Source: Vibrio gazogenes (lineage in GTDB: Bacteria; Pseudomonadota; Gammaproteobacteria; Enterobacterales; Vibrionaceae). Taken from it: DNA of 64,000 nucleotides. Below are positions 45,743 through 56,536 of the stretch, piece after piece; position 1 is the first letter of the stretch; the number at the start of each line of letters is the position of its first letter. The position numbers and the translations under genes were made by a program. The DNA lies in contig NZ_CP018835.1 in assembly GCF_002196515.1 (NCBI RefSeq), positions 3,407,065-3,471,064 of the forward strand, given 5' to 3'. Below the pieces are notes generated by a model. That model was not told where the DNA came from and ran no database searches. It saw nothing but the letters and a program-made list of their open reading frames with translations.

Positions 45743-46837
45743 ATGAAGTTAAAGTCTGACACCGTGTATAACTTCAGTGCAGGCCCTGCAGCTTTACCAA
45801 AAGCCGTGATGGAACAAGCGCAATCCGAATTTATCGACTGGAATCAACTGGGCACATCGGTGATGGAAATCAGCCATCGCAGTAAAGAATTTATTCAAGT
45901 CGCCCAAGAAGCGGAGCAGGATCTTCGGGATCTGTTGAATATTCCTGATAATTATAAAGTCCTGTTTTGTCAGGGGGGGGCCAGAGCACAATTTGCAGCG
46001 GTACCGTTGAACTTATTGGGTCAGTCAACCAAGGCGACTTATATTGATGCCGGATATTGGGCAGAGAGTGCGATTGATGAAGCGAGTAAATACTGCAACA
46101 TCGATACATTTGATGCCAAGACCGATATTGACGGACAATTGGCGGTAAAACCAGCCAGTGAATGGCAAATTGCATCGGATTCCGCGTATGTTCACTTTTG
46201 TCCGAATGAAACCATTGATGGTATTGAGATTAATGACCTGCCGGTCACGGATAAACCTATCGTGGCAGATATGTCTTCCAATATTCTGTCTCGGCAAATT
46301 GATGTCAGTCAGTACGGCGTGATCTATGCCGGTGCTCAGAAAAATATCGGGCCGGCTGGGATTACGATTGTTATCGTTCGGGATGATTTACTTGAATTCG
46401 CCCATAAAATGTTACCGAGTGTCCTGAGCTATAAAGAACTGGCGGAAAAAGATTCAATGTTCAATACGCCCCCGACATATGCTTGGTATCTTTCTGGTCT
46501 GGTTTTTAAATGGCTGAAAAGTCAGGGTGGGGTCAAAGCAATTGAGCAGATCAACCGTGAAAAAGCCGAGACAATTTATGGCTACATCGATCAGTCGTCC
46601 TTTTATCGCAATACGATTCACCCGAATAATCGGTCTCGGATGAATGTTCCGTTCCAGTTGGCAAAACCTGAACTGGACGGCAAATTCCTTGAGCTAGCCA
46701 AAGAGCGAGGTTTGGTGGCATTGAAAGGGCACCGTGCCGTAGGTGGTATGCGAGCGTCAATTTATAATGCAATGACATTAGCCGGTGTTCAGGCATTGGT
46801 TGCGTTTATGCAAGAATTCGAGGCGGAATACGCATAA
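45743..46837 (+). CDS. serC: Phosphoserine aminotransferase
   Basis: 364 residues from ATG 45743 with TAGGAG before it (E. coli 362). Opening [18 protein letters not shown] is diagnostic; PLP lysine K200 in [12 protein letters not shown]. Turns 3-phosphohydroxypyruvate into phosphoserine in serine synthesis and acts in pyridoxal phosphate synthesis. A strong terminator follows. Confidence 0.96.
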   Translation: MKLKSDTVYNFSAGPAALPKAVMEQAQSEFIDWNQLGTSVMEISHRSKEFIQVAQEAEQDLRDLLNIPDNYKVLFCQGGARAQFAAVPLNLLGQSTKATYIDAGYWAESAIDEASKYCNIDTFDAKTDIDGQLAVKPASEWQIASDSAYVHFCPNETIDGIEINDLPVTDKPIVADMSSNILSRQIDVSQYGVIYAGAQKNIGPAGITIVIVRDDLLEFAHKMLPSVLSYKELAEKDSMFNTPPTYAWYLSGLVFKWLKSQGGVKAIEQINREKAETIYGYIDQSSFYRNTIHPNNRSRMNVPFQLAKPELDGKFLELAKERGLVALKGHRAVGGMRASIYNAMTLAGVQALVAFMQEFEAEYA

Positions 46838-46866
46838 CTCTGAATTTCCGCAATATTGATTGATAA

Positions 46867-46893
46867 AACGCAGCAAAAGTGCTGCGTTTTTTT
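46867..46893 (+). terminator. serC terminator
   Basis: AACGCAGCA / TGCTGCGTT with loop AAAG and then TTTTT; lies between convergent serC and the radical SAM gene. Confidence 0.85.
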
Positions 46894-46898
46894 ATGGG

Positions 46899-49139
46899 TT
46901 ACGATGTTTTTACTCGTTTGGATTTGGCAGTATTTTTGCCACGTCGCTGGGATTTCACTGGCTGAGATGACGTTTCCTGAGATCGCGTTCCCTGAGATCG
47001 ATCGCGATCGCGTCCCTCGCGTAATGGTGCAAATCCCGGTTGAGATTTGCTGTGTTTGGTCGCAAAACGTTTCGCCCCGTGTCTGCCGGATTGTCTGCGC
47101 TGCGCCGGTGTTTGCTTGTGTTGATCATCTGCCGGAATCAGACAGTGTGGTCCGTCTCCAATCAGATATTTTTTCCCCATATCGACCAGCGCTTGTCGGA
47201 TTAATGGCCAGTTCTTGGGATCATGATAGCGAAGCAATGCTTTATGCAGACGGCGCTGACGTTCTCCTTTAGCCACCGGAACAATATCCCGCTTTTTATA
47301 TTTGACGCGTTTGAGAGGATTAGTCTCTGCATGGTACATGGCTGTGGCGTTACACATCGGGGATGGGTAAAAATTTTGAACCTGATCGCACTCGAAATTA
47401 TTTTTCTTCAGCCATAGTGCCAAATTCAACATATCTTCGTCTTCGGTGCCAGGATGTGCTGAGATGAAATAGGGGATCAAATACTGTTTTTTCCCGGCTT
47501 CAGCACTGTATTGTTCAAACATTGTTTTGAACTGTTCGTAAGTCCCCATCCCGGGCTTCATCATCAGATCTAACGGCCCTTTTTCAGTATGTTCCGGGGC
47601 AATTTTCAGGTAGCCACCGACATGATGGGTTACCAGTTCTTTGACATATTCTGGTGATTCGATAGCCAAGTCGTAGCGGACACCGGAAGCAATCAATACT
47701 TTTTTGATACCTTCTACCTGGCGGGCTGATCGGTATAAATCAATTGTATGCTTATGATCTGTATTGAGTTTATGGCAGATGCCCGGGAATACGCAGGAAG
47801 GGCGACGGCAATTGGCTTCGGCTTTCGGATCCGAGCAGCCTAAACGATACATGTTGGCCGTCGGCCCGCCGAGATCAGAGATTGTGCCGGTAAAGCCGGG
47901 AACCTTGTCGCGAATTTCTTGCAACTCTTCCAGAATCGATTCTTTCGAACGATTCTGAATGATCCGGCCTTCGTGTTCGGTGATTGAACAGAAAGAACAG
48001 CCGCCAAAGCAGCCACGCATAATATTGACCGATGTTTTGATCATATCGTAGGCCGGAATTTTCGCTTTTCCGTAGCGAGGATGTGGAACCCGGGCGTAAG
48101 GCAGGCCAAACACGAAATCCATTTCTTCAGTCGACAGCGGAATCGGCGCCTGATTGACCCATAATTCCCGATCACCATGTTTTTGTATCAGCGCTCGTCC
48201 TGAGTATGGGTTGGTTTCCAAATGAAGCACCCGACTTGCGTGTGCATAAAGAATCCGGTCATTGACCAGTTTTTCATACGACGGGAGACGAACCGCAGTC
48301 GTTTCAGCATCATGACGGGAAGGACGAACAGTAATGGGTTGTGCCGCAGTCTCACCGGTGGTATTGGTTTCACAGTCGGGTTCTGCCTGATAAGGATTGG
48401 TCGGTACAAACGGCTTTCCCGGTTTTTCTATCCGTGAAGAGTCGATGACTCGATAGTTATCAGGGGCTTGCGAGCGGATCACGGCTGTGCCTCGGATACG
48501 TGTCATCGACTGAATGGCTTCTCCCTGCGCCAGTCGATGAGCCACTTCAACCAAAGCCCGTTCAGCATTACCAAACAGTAACAGGTCAGCTTTGGCATCA
48601 AATAAGATCGAACGACGGATTTTATCGGACCAGTAGTCATAATGGGCGACACGACGCAGACTGGCTTCGATACCGCCTAAAATAATCGGTGTCTCTTTAT
48701 AGGCTTCGCGGCAGCGCTGAGAATAGACCAGTGTCGCTCGGTCCGGCCGTTTTCCACCTTCATTTCCGGGTGTGTAGGCATCATCATGACGCAGTTTTTT
48801 ATCTGCGGTATAACGATTGATCATTGAGTCCATATTGCCGGCCGTGATGCCAAAAAACAGATTTGGCTGTCCCAGCGCCATAAAATCATCTTTGTTATGC
48901 CACGCCGGTTGCGAAATGATGCCGACCCGGAATCCCTGAGCCTCAAGCAGCCGACCGATTATCGCCATACCAAAGCTTGGGTGATCGACATAGGCATCAC
49001 CGGTGACGATGATGACATCACAGCTATCCCAGCCCAACTGGTCCATTTCTTGTCTGCTGGTTGGCAGAAATGGTGCGTGACCAAAGCACTTGGCCCAGTA
49101 GGGTTCATAATGATGAATTGGCGTTGTGGAGCTGTGCAT
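46899..49139 (-). CDS. YgiQ-family radical SAM protein
   Basis: 746 residues. UPF0313/YgiQ N-terminal domain ([20 protein letters not shown]), radical SAM cluster motif CFGGCSFCS, and the conserved [17 protein letters not shown] segment. A C-terminal basic tail of about 90 residues has Arg/Ser/Gln repeats ([17 protein letters not shown]) and looks disordered. Function not established for the family. Confidence 0.9.
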   Translation of the reverse strand: MHSSTTPIHHYEPYWAKCFGHAPFLPTSRQEMDQLGWDSCDVIIVTGDAYVDHPSFGMAIIGRLLEAQGFRVGIISQPAWHNKDDFMALGQPNLFFGITAGNMDSMINRYTADKKLRHDDAYTPGNEGGKRPDRATLVYSQRCREAYKETPIILGGIEASLRRVAHYDYWSDKIRRSILFDAKADLLLFGNAERALVEVAHRLAQGEAIQSMTRIRGTAVIRSQAPDNYRVIDSSRIEKPGKPFVPTNPYQAEPDCETNTTGETAAQPITVRPSRHDAETTAVRLPSYEKLVNDRILYAHASRVLHLETNPYSGRALIQKHGDRELWVNQAPIPLSTEEMDFVFGLPYARVPHPRYGKAKIPAYDMIKTSVNIMRGCFGGCSFCSITEHEGRIIQNRSKESILEELQEIRDKVPGFTGTISDLGGPTANMYRLGCSDPKAEANCRRPSCVFPGICHKLNTDHKHTIDLYRSARQVEGIKKVLIASGVRYDLAIESPEYVKELVTHHVGGYLKIAPEHTEKGPLDLMMKPGMGTYEQFKTMFEQYSAEAGKKQYLIPYFISAHPGTEDEDMLNLALWLKKNNFECDQVQNFYPSPMCNATAMYHAETNPLKRVKYKKRDIVPVAKGERQRRLHKALLRYHDPKNWPLIRQALVDMGKKYLIGDGPHCLIPADDQHKQTPAQRRQSGRHGAKRFATKHSKSQPGFAPLREGRDRDRSQGTRSQETSSQPVKSQRRGKNTAKSKRVKTS

Positions 49140-49348
49140 ATTTTGACCTCATGAATGTGCGGCGGGCATTATAGCGGCAAGTGGGGGGACTCGCCAGCCT
49201 CATTCATCCACAAAATTAATCGGGGGATTGATTTGTTATGATCAGGGCTTGTTGACACGATGTGCCTCGACAGTTCTGCATCATTCGGCTTTCATCCAAC
49301 TGCGTTTTTGGTATGATCGCGCTATCTAATTTTATGCCAGATTTCGTT

Positions 49349-50026
49349 ATGCTGAATGCTTTTATTGCTGTATTGCTTCCAATGACCGCCGGAGCACAAT
49401 TTATTCTTACCCTCGTTTTGACTAAAGGAGAAATCTGTCCGGGACAGCGTGGGAGAATTCACCGCATTTTACCACTCTTACTGGTGCTATGGCTGCTGGT
49501 TGCTTCCCAGCATTTATATACATTGTTCAATGTTGTGCTGATTGGTTATTTCTATTCTCAGGTTAAAACGGGTAAAACGCGACAAGAAGGGCCGCTCAAA
49601 ATACTTTATCTCGCAAATGGGGTGGCCGGACTGACAATGCTTTATGCCATACTGACTGCACCGAATTGGGTTGCTGCGGTGACGTTGATATTGTCATGTC
49701 TGTTGTTAGGCGCAATTGCAGCACACTGGTTACTGACGATTGCCAGAACACGTCTGCAAGCTTTCCACCGACTGTTACCCATCGCAGGGATTCTGGCGGC
49801 GATGTTACTGACGCTTTGTATTGTACCGCTGGCTGCCAATATGGATCCGATTCAGTTGCAAAACGTACTCCATTCCATTTTGCTCAGCTTTTCCCTGTTA
49901 GTCACGGCTGTGATTATCTGGTCGTGGCACTTACTCATGGCCAAAAGCGCGGATAAAGTTCAACTGGGGATTTCCTGTGTGGTGCTTTTAACATCGATGA
50001 CCGGATTTCATCTGTTGTATTTTTAA
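49349..50026 (+). CDS. Multi-pass inner-membrane protein of unknown function
   Basis: 225 residues from ATG 49349 (MLNAFIAVLLPMTAGAQF); an ATG at 49334 is also possible and neither has a strong ribosome-binding site. About seven membrane segments, with basic loops between 2 and 3 (KTGKTRQEG). No family recognised. Confidence 0.6.
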   Translation: MLNAFIAVLLPMTAGAQFILTLVLTKGEICPGQRGRIHRILPLLLVLWLLVASQHLYTLFNVVLIGYFYSQVKTGKTRQEGPLKILYLANGVAGLTMLYAILTAPNWVAAVTLILSCLLLGAIAAHWLLTIARTRLQAFHRLLPIAGILAAMLLTLCIVPLAANMDPIQLQNVLHSILLSFSLLVTAVIIWSWHLLMAKSADKVQLGISCVVLLTSMTGFHLLYF

Positions 50027-50133
50027 TTCGATAGTATTTTTATTCCGTTGTTTGTCAGGATTTCGCACTACACTTAAATCAGGTTGACTTCATTCAGGCT
50101 TATGGCCTCAGAATCGCCGACAGGAGGATAGTG

Positions 50134-50331
50134 ATGGATTTTTCAATGATTGATCGTTTAGATAACTCGATTTTGCTTGGTATCATCAATGAGAAACTGC
50201 GACTCGAATGTGAAAGTTTTGATGATTTAGTGACCACTTATGAGTTTAACTCTCAAGCCGTACTCGATAAGTTGGGTCATCTGGGCTATCAGTACGATCC
50301 GCTCACCAATCAATTTAAAGCCGAAAACTGA
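50134..50331 (+). CDS. DUF4250 family small protein
   Basis: 65 residues from ATG 50134 with AGGAGG upstream (a GTG one codon before is the frame's first start). Pattern LGIINEKLRLECESFDDLV then KLGHLGYQYDPLTNQFK is that of DUF4250. Helical, cytoplasmic, function unknown. Confidence 0.75.
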   Translation: MDFSMIDRLDNSILLGIINEKLRLECESFDDLVTTYEFNSQAVLDKLGHLGYQYDPLTNQFKAEN

Positions 50332-50388
50332 GCGAGTCATTGGTTGAGAAAGGGTGAGTCTCATTGAATGAACAGGGCAGATTGGCAT

Positions 50389-50421
50389 CAGCAAGGCCGG
50401 ACGTGACATTCGGCCTTGCTG
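50389..50421. terminator. Hairpin between DUF4250 and Lrp genes
   Basis: CAGCAAGGCCG / CGGCCTTGCTG stem of 11 pairs with an 11-base loop, followed rightward by ATTTT. Confidence 0.6.
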
Positions 50422-50483
50422 ATTTTGAAGCGTTATTCTGTATCATTGATTTCGTGAATGACTAGCGGTGTTGAGCGTGATGG

Positions 50484-50960
50484 TTACTCGGGTTGATGGT
50501 CTTTGACCGGGGTATAAAAGGAACGTTTCGGACTATCCAGAACCACATGCGTTGTAACCCGCCGGATTCTCGGATTCTCCTGCATCAATTTTTCGATAAA
50601 CGCATCATATTCAAGCGCTGTCGCTGCGGTCACCAAGACCATCAGGTCGAATTGACCCGTCACATAATAAATTTGCTGGATATTTTCTTTCTGCTCGGCC
50701 CAGCTTTTGAAGTGGGAGAGGGTCTGATAGTTATCTCGCTCGATCTCCAAACCCGCCAAAAAGCTCATATGATTCATCAGATATTGCGGATCAATGATGG
50801 CGATTTCCTGCTGAATGACCCCTGCCTGACGTAGTTTTTTGATCCGTCGTTGTACAGCGGATGCCGATAATCCAATCTGTTCTGCAATCCGTTCGGTTTG
50901 CAGCCGACAGTTGCGTTGCATGATATCCAGTATTTTTTTATCAAATAAGTCAAGCTGCAT
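50484..50960 (-). CDS. Lrp/AsnC-family regulator
   Basis: 158 residues. Helix-turn-helix FDKKILDIMQRNCRLQTERI then GLSASAVQRRIKKLRQAGVI, followed by the RAM ligand domain (TGQFDLMVLVTAATALEYD). Divergent from the PLP lyase gene 216 bases away. A like arrangement, MdeR with methionine gamma-lyase MdeA, is known in Pseudomonas putida. Confidence 0.88.
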   Translation of the reverse strand: MQLDLFDKKILDIMQRNCRLQTERIAEQIGLSASAVQRRIKKLRQAGVIQQEIAIIDPQYLMNHMSFLAGLEIERDNYQTLSHFKSWAEQKENIQQIYYVTGQFDLMVLVTAATALEYDAFIEKLMQENPRIRRVTTHVVLDSPKRSFYTPVKDHQPE

Positions 50961-51178
50961 ATTTTAAGGTCTCAAGATGCGGATTTTCTGCATATTACGA
51001 TAAACAATGCAGAAAATCATAACTTGGTCGGGTGATTTCTCCGTTCAGCCGCTCTTTTTTACCCGATACTATTTGATCTGAGATGATGTGTGTCACCGTT
51101 CACATCTGTTCTATTGTGCACGCTATTGGAAATTTCTTTTTTGAAACCTCGATTTGAAACTTATGGAAGCAGGTATTG

Positions 51179-52417
51179 ATGTCTAAGCCCTTGCCGCATT
51201 ATTGTAAAACGTATCGCCCTGATGCGTATCGTTCTGAAACGCTGGCACTGTCAGCTGGTTTTTTGCCGGATCAACAAACCCAACCCACAACGCCTCACAT
51301 TACAATGTCGGTGAATCACAGTTTTGTTCCAGAAGAAGGTTCATTTTCTGCGAACGGGATTGAGGATTTGGCCGATGCACCTTTTTTGTATGCCGGCTGG
51401 ACGAATCCAACCGTCCGCCAGCTTGAACAGCGCATTGCTGCACTGGAATGTACCAATGATGCTTATGCGACGACAACCGGTATGGCAGCATTGTCTGCCG
51501 TGTTTTTTTCACTGCTTCGCGCCGGTGATCATTTGATTATCAGTGATGTGTGCTATGCCGCTGTTTATGAGTTAGCAAGAGACGTTCTGCCTGATTACGG
51601 TATCGAAGTGACTCCGGTGAATCTGACGGATCTCGATGCAGTTGCACAGGCGATTCGCCCCAATACCAAACTGATACATGCTGAGAGTCCCTGTAACCCA
51701 TTACTTCGTCTGACGGACTTGGCACAATTGGCCCATTTAGCCAAACAGCATCATGTACTGCTGTCGGTTGATTCCACCTTTGCTACGCCAGTCATTACTC
51801 GCCCGGTCATGCTGGGAGTTGACCTTGTAATTCATTCTCTGACGAAATTTATCAACGGGCACGGGGATGCATTGGGTGGATGTGTTGCGGGGAGTAAAAC
51901 GTTGATTGCACAAATTCGTTCCAGAGCGGCGGCGCATTTTGGTGCAACGATCAGTGCTCAAAATGCTTGGTTGATTATGCGTGGTATCGAGACATTGTAT
52001 CCACGGATGAAAACCATCAGTGATTCTGCGTTACAGATCGCGCAATGGCTGGAGAATCATCCCCGGGTCAAACAAGTGAATTATCCGGGACTTGCTTCTC
52101 ACCCTCAATATCCTCTGGCCTGTGAACAAATGGCTTATGGCGGAGGAATCATTGTCTTTCAGATCGACGCGATGGATGAGATTGCACAACGGTTTGCCAG
52201 AGATGCACGCTTATTTTATTACGCTTATTCGATCGGTCATCAGCGTAGCTTAGCGGTCTTACTCAAAACAGCAGACTTGATGGCATCGACTTACCGGATG
52301 ACGACGGAGCAGGAACAACAATACCGACGCTATGCCGGAGATGGGCTATTCCGGCTGTCGATTGGTCTGGAAAATCCACATGATCTGATTGAAGAGCTCG
52401 ACCGGTTACTGTGTTGA
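51179..52417 (+). CDS. Cys/Met metabolism PLP enzyme (methionine gamma-lyase-like)
   Basis: 412 residues from ATG 51179. Cys_Met_Meta_PP family: YAGWTNPTVRQLEQRIAALE, TTTGMAALSAVFFSLL, VDSTFATPV, and PLP lysine in HSLTKFINGHGDALGG. The loop usually reading LYGGTY is SDVCYAAVYELAR here, keeping the Tyr but with unusual neighbours. Could degrade methionine, cysteine or homocysteine; synthesis of cystathionine is less likely given the Lrp partner. Confidence 0.8.
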   Translation: MSKPLPHYCKTYRPDAYRSETLALSAGFLPDQQTQPTTPHITMSVNHSFVPEEGSFSANGIEDLADAPFLYAGWTNPTVRQLEQRIAALECTNDAYATTTGMAALSAVFFSLLRAGDHLIISDVCYAAVYELARDVLPDYGIEVTPVNLTDLDAVAQAIRPNTKLIHAESPCNPLLRLTDLAQLAHLAKQHHVLLSVDSTFATPVITRPVMLGVDLVIHSLTKFINGHGDALGGCVAGSKTLIAQIRSRAAAHFGATISAQNAWLIMRGIETLYPRMKTISDSALQIAQWLENHPRVKQVNYPGLASHPQYPLACEQMAYGGGIIVFQIDAMDEIAQRFARDARLFYYAYSIGHQRSLAVLLKTADLMASTYRMTTEQEQQYRRYAGDGLFRLSIGLENPHDLIEELDRLLC

Positions 52418-52688
52418 TGAGTGCGGCTTGATTTTTGCCTATCTCTTGTTAGAGCCTATTGGGGCACTAGAGAGAGCAAGGCATGAACAGTGTATTATAC
52501 TGTCCATATTGCTTGATTTTTTTGTAGACAAGGCTGTGATTAATTGTGACGAAAGTATTGAAAAATGCTACCGTTCTGGCGCACTATGTGAAAGATAACT
52601 TTGCTGAATCATTCCGCAAAAGTTAACAACACAACATCGCATTTCTTGATGGAAATGGTTACAGATATAAAAATCATAAAGGGACAGT
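52418..52688. promoter_or_regulatory. Upstream region of the amino acid ABC operon
   Basis: AT-rich region with no coding sequence. AAAGGGA precedes the binding-protein start. I cannot point to a specific operator. Confidence 0.35.
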
Positions 52689-53495
52689 ATGAATAAAATA
52701 TTAAAATCAGCCATTGCCGGGGCGGTACTTGCCTGTTCGGCATTGACGACTCAGGTTTATGCAGCATCCTCTGCGCTGGAAAACATCCTGAATAAAGGAG
52801 AACTCAGAGCTTGTTTTGACGCTGGTTATGTGCCGTTTGAAATGAAGACCAAAGATGGTCGTTTTGTCGGTTTCGATTTAGATATGGCAAAACATATGGC
52901 ACGTTCTATCGACGTGAAATTTGTGCCGGTCAATACCGCATGGGATGGGATCATTCCTGCTTTGCAGACCGACAAATGCGATATCATTATTTCCGGGATG
53001 ACCATTACACCGGAGCGCAACCTGAAAGTTAATTTTGCCGACCCTTACATTGTCATCGGCCAGTCGGTACTGATTTCACCGAAGCTGGCTGGCAAAATCA
53101 AAAGTTATCAGGACCTCAATGATCCGAAATATACGTTAACCAGTAAGTTGGGCACCACGGGCGCAGAAGCTGCGAAACGTTATATTCCGAAAGCGAAGCT
53201 GGATCTCTATGACACAGAAGTTGATGCGGTACTTCAAGTTTCGAATGGTAAAGCTGATGCCTATGTGTATGATTTACCATATAATGCCATTTATGCCGCG
53301 CAGCATCCCAAACAGGTGACACATTTGGAAACACCGTTTACCTATGAACCACTGGGATGGGCGATTCGTCAGGATGATCCGAATTTCCTTAATTTCCTGA
53401 ACAATTACCTGCGTCAGGTAAAAGGTGATGGAACTTATCAGCGTATTTATGATAAATGGTTCAAATCTGATAGCTGGCTGAAGGATGTTCAGTAA
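52689..53495 (+). CDS. Polar amino acid ABC importer binding protein
   Basis: 268 residues with signal peptide MNKILKSAIAGAVLACSALT to VYA. SBP_bac_3 family: ELRACFDAGYVPFEMKTKDG, VGFDLDMAKHMA and the Asp/Arg ligand-binding pattern DIIISGMTITPERN. Binds an amino acid in the periplasm, probably acidic or amide type. Confidence 0.88.
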   Translation: MNKILKSAIAGAVLACSALTTQVYAASSALENILNKGELRACFDAGYVPFEMKTKDGRFVGFDLDMAKHMARSIDVKFVPVNTAWDGIIPALQTDKCDIIISGMTITPERNLKVNFADPYIVIGQSVLISPKLAGKIKSYQDLNDPKYTLTSKLGTTGAEAAKRYIPKAKLDLYDTEVDAVLQVSNGKADAYVYDLPYNAIYAAQHPKQVTHLETPFTYEPLGWAIRQDDPNFLNFLNNYLRQVKGDGTYQRIYDKWFKSDSWLKDVQ

Positions 53496-53529
53496 TTTCC
53501 TCGCTATTCAAATCAATTGATGTAAAGTG

Positions 53530-53555
53530 CCGGACTCGGAGATTCCCGGGTCCGG
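53530..53555 (+). promoter_or_regulatory. Intercistronic stem-loop after the binding-protein gene
   Basis: CCGGACTC / GGGTCCGG stem with one wobble and a ten-base loop, between binding-protein stop and permease start. Probably makes the upstream message more stable than the rest. Confidence 0.55.
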
Positions 53556-53585
53556 TGAAGTAGTAAACAGAAGAGAATCATTGTA

Positions 53586-54530
53586 ATGCAGTCAAAATCC
53601 AGCCGTTGGATAGGCCATGGCATTTATGCCGTAATAATGGTGTTGCTGGTGAGTGGGATCTATTTCTCCGGCAAAACGATTAATTATAATTGGCATTGGG
53701 ATCGATTGTGGCCCTATATCGTCAATACTGAGATGCAGAATATCCGAGCCAGTGGTGATGGTGTGTCTGTTATCGAAGGCAATAAAATTATTGTGAAATT
53801 TGATAACGGCGCTCCCGATCAGGTCATCAAATCCTATGATCAACGGGCGATTGGTGACGGTGATTTAATTTTCGAAGGGGATACCCTTGCACGCGTCGAA
53901 GATTGGAAGTTCGGGCCGATAGCCGTCGGTCTTTGGGTGACGGTGAAAATCTCTTTCATCTCGCTTTTCTTTGCCATTTTTCTGGGGCTGATTTTCGGGC
54001 TGATGCGGGTCGCTAAAAACCAGACTGCCCGGGACCTTTCCCTGACCTATGTTGAAATCATTCGCGGTACACCGTTACTGGTGCAGATTTTTATCGTTTA
54101 TTTCTTTATTGGGACTGTATTAGATTTAGACCGGTTTACCGCAGGCGTTGTTGCACTGTCGGTGTTTACCGGTGCTTATGTCGCAGAAATTATCCGAGCG
54201 GGGATTCAATCCGTATCCAGTGGTCAGATGGAAGCTGCCCGTTCATTAGGTATGACTTATCCTCAGGCGATGCTGTATGTCATATTACCGCAAGCCTTTA
54301 AGAGAACACTGCCACCGCTCGCCGGTCAATTTATCAATCTGATCAAAGATTCGTCCTTGGTATCGGTGATTTCAATTACGGATCTGACCAAAGCGGGTCG
54401 GGAAGTGGTTGCGGGGAGTTTTGCCCCCTTTGAAGTTTGGTTTACCGTTGCAGCGCTTTATCTGCTCGTCACCGGCTCACTTTCGTGGGCGATCCAAGTA
54501 TTAGAAAAGAGGTTATCGGCTAGTGACTAA
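53586..54530 (+). CDS. Amino acid ABC importer permease with periplasmic insertion
   Basis: 314 residues, longer than the usual 220-250. After the first membrane segment (about 12-28) there are about 80 residues of soluble sequence ([19 protein letters not shown]) before the channel part starts at about 112. EAA loop [20 protein letters not shown] is normal. The insertion should face the periplasm and may contact the binding protein. Confidence 0.87.
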   Translation: MQSKSSRWIGHGIYAVIMVLLVSGIYFSGKTINYNWHWDRLWPYIVNTEMQNIRASGDGVSVIEGNKIIVKFDNGAPDQVIKSYDQRAIGDGDLIFEGDTLARVEDWKFGPIAVGLWVTVKISFISLFFAIFLGLIFGLMRVAKNQTARDLSLTYVEIIRGTPLLVQIFIVYFFIGTVLDLDRFTAGVVALSVFTGAYVAEIIRAGIQSVSSGQMEAARSLGMTYPQAMLYVILPQAFKRTLPPLAGQFINLIKDSSLVSVISITDLTKAGREVVAGSFAPFEVWFTVAALYLLVTGSLSWAIQVLEKRLSASD

Positions 54531-55278
54531 TAATCAATATTCCGGTGAAGACATGATTGTAGCCGAGGGGATTGAAAAATTTTATCCCAATGGTTGCCAT
54601 GCACTAAAATCTGTCAGCGCGAGGGTCAGAAGAGGCGAAGTTGTTGCGATTATCGGACCTTCCGGTTCCGGTAAATCCACCTTCTTACGGACCCTGAATC
54701 AACTTGAAGCCATTAACGAAGGGGTCATTATTGTTGATGGTATCGATATGTACGCTAAATCAACGGATATCAATCAACTGCGGCAAAATGTCGGGATGGT
54801 GTTTCAAAGCTTTAATTTGTTTCCCCATAAGACTGCTTTAGAAAATGTGATGCTGGCACCACTGAAAGTGGCTAAGCGACCGGTGAAAGACGTTGAAGTG
54901 GCCGCGAAAGCGTTGATGAAACGTGTTGGTCTGGCTGATCGGATGAATAACTATCCTTCTCATCTGTCCGGCGGACAACAACAACGTGTTGCGATTGCCC
55001 GGGCTCTGGCCATGGAACCGGATTTGATGTTGTTCGACGAACCGACGTCAGCGCTGGATCCTGAAATGGTGGGTGAAGTATTGGATGTCATCAAGGGGTT
55101 AGCAGCGGAAGGCATGACGATGGTGATTGTGACGCACGAAATGGGATTCGCCAAAGAGGTTGCTGATCGCGTGTTGTTTATGGAAGAAGGCGCACTATTG
55201 GTTGATGACACGCCTCAGGTTGTATTTGAATCTCCGCCACATCCTCGCTTGCAGCAGTTTCTGGCTAAAATTTTATAA
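54523..55278 (+). CDS. Amino acid ABC importer ATPase (GlnQ/ArtP type)
   Basis: 251 residues from GTG 54523, overlapping the permease by eight bases; an ATG at 54553 is possible. [53 protein letters not shown] and the switch His in [15 protein letters not shown]. Energises the importer. Confidence 0.93.
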   Translation: MTNNQYSGEDMIVAEGIEKFYPNGCHALKSVSARVRRGEVVAIIGPSGSGKSTFLRTLNQLEAINEGVIIVDGIDMYAKSTDINQLRQNVGMVFQSFNLFPHKTALENVMLAPLKVAKRPVKDVEVAAKALMKRVGLADRMNNYPSHLSGGQQQRVAIARALAMEPDLMLFDEPTSALDPEMVGEVLDVIKGLAAEGMTMVIVTHEMGFAKEVADRVLFMEEGALLVDDTPQVVFESPPHPRLQQFLAKIL

Positions 55279-55285
55279 TCAATAC

Positions 55286-55309
55286 CTTCCGCCAGTTTAC
55301 TGGCGGAAG
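55286..55309. terminator. Hairpin between the ABC operon and metR
   Basis: CTTCCGCCAG / CTGGCGGAAG stem of ten pairs with loop TTTA, eight bases after the ATPase stop and ten before the metR stop. Confidence 0.7.
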
Positions 55310-55318
55310 TCATTTCTA

Positions 55319-56230
55319 TCAGGCGATTTTTATCCCTTCTAAGTGTGTTTTACACTGTTGCCGGGCAGTAGCAAAGAAAGCCTGAAGGTAACGTTTCTCT
55401 TTCTCCCCATGTCGCACTGCAGCAAACAGGCGTCGCCATAGTCCTTGTCCCAGCGGTTTGCTGGTGATCAGGCGCTGGCGAGAAAATTCGCTGATGGCCC
55501 AATTGGGCAGTGCTGCCACCCCCAAACCAGCAGAAACCATCTGGACCAGCATGAGCGTATTGTCTGCCTGTTTCCATTTCAGCGGTTCCACTCCGGCCGG
55601 ATGAAGAAAGTGTTTATACACATCGAGACGTTGTTTCGGGACTGGGTAAGTCAACATGGTCTGGCCAGCTAAGTCTGCGGGTAGAATGGCTGCCGCGTCA
55701 GCCAACGGATGATTGATTGCAGTGACAAGGCGCATCTCAAAATCAAACAACGGCTCATAATGAATTTCGGAGCGGGGCATGATATCTGAAGTAATCAAGA
55801 GGTCGAGGTCTCCCGCCAGTAAGGCAGGGAGGGGTTCAAAACCAAATCCGGAAGAAAAATCCAGCGTTACATCCGGCCAACTGATCTGATATTCCTTGAG
55901 CGCAGGCATCAGCCATTGAAAACAAGAATGGCAATCGATCGCCATATGCAGACGCCCATTCACATCTTCTTTGAGACCGGCGATTTGGTTCTCTGCCTGA
56001 GCCATGCGTGGCAAGACATCTTCCGCCAGCTTTAGCAAGATTTCACCTTCGGATGTAAATCGAACGGGGCGAGTTTTACGGAGAAATAGTGGGCTGCCAA
56101 TCCGTGATTCGAGATCTTTAATCTGATGGGACAGGGCTGACTGGGTCAGGTGTAGTGCTGTCGCGGTTGCGGTTAAAGAACCCGTATCTCTAAGTGAAAT
56201 CAATGTTTTGAGGTGTTTGATTTCTAACAT
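55319..56230 (-). CDS. metR: MetR, LysR-family regulator of methionine genes
   Basis: 303 residues. MLEIKHLKTLISLRDTGSLT and LHLTQSALSHQIKDLESRIG match MetR closely, as do IDCHSCFQWLMPAL and ALLAGDLDLLITSDI in the ligand domain. Homocysteine is the coactivator in E. coli. metE is not next to it here. Upstream, TGATTAATCA (about 56244-56253) is a small palindrome that may be part of an operator; bases 56231-56473 hold no other gene. Confidence 0.92.
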   Translation of the reverse strand: MLEIKHLKTLISLRDTGSLTATATALHLTQSALSHQIKDLESRIGSPLFLRKTRPVRFTSEGEILLKLAEDVLPRMAQAENQIAGLKEDVNGRLHMAIDCHSCFQWLMPALKEYQISWPDVTLDFSSGFGFEPLPALLAGDLDLLITSDIMPRSEIHYEPLFDFEMRLVTAINHPLADAAAILPADLAGQTMLTYPVPKQRLDVYKHFLHPAGVEPLKWKQADNTLMLVQMVSAGLGVAALPNWAISEFSRQRLITSKPLGQGLWRRLFAAVRHGEKEKRYLQAFFATARQQCKTHLEGIKIA

Positions 56231-56473
56231 GAGTTTTCCTCATTCATGATTAATCATGTTGAATATTTTTACTAAACTACGCTGAAGCCTGCCGTATGTA
56301 AACATCCGGACGGTTATATACGTTCGTTAATTTCAATTTGTTTTTATGATTATGAATTTTACTCATTATCATAACATTGTGCCGGAATTTCTGGCCGATG
56401 ATATATCTGAAGGCGCGGGTGTTAAAACGCTTCATGCGGATTGGGAAAGTAGAGAAAGATCCATCAACAAAAA

Positions 56474-56491
56474 AGCCCCGATATCGGGGCT
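56474..56491 (-). terminator. Terminator of the lipoprotein gene
   Basis: Palindrome AGCCCCGATATCGGGGCT followed on the minus strand by TTTTTTG. Confidence 0.8.
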
Positions 56492-56536
56492 TCTTGCGAT
56501 TTGATGGTACTCAATGAACGAATATGAGTGACTCAG

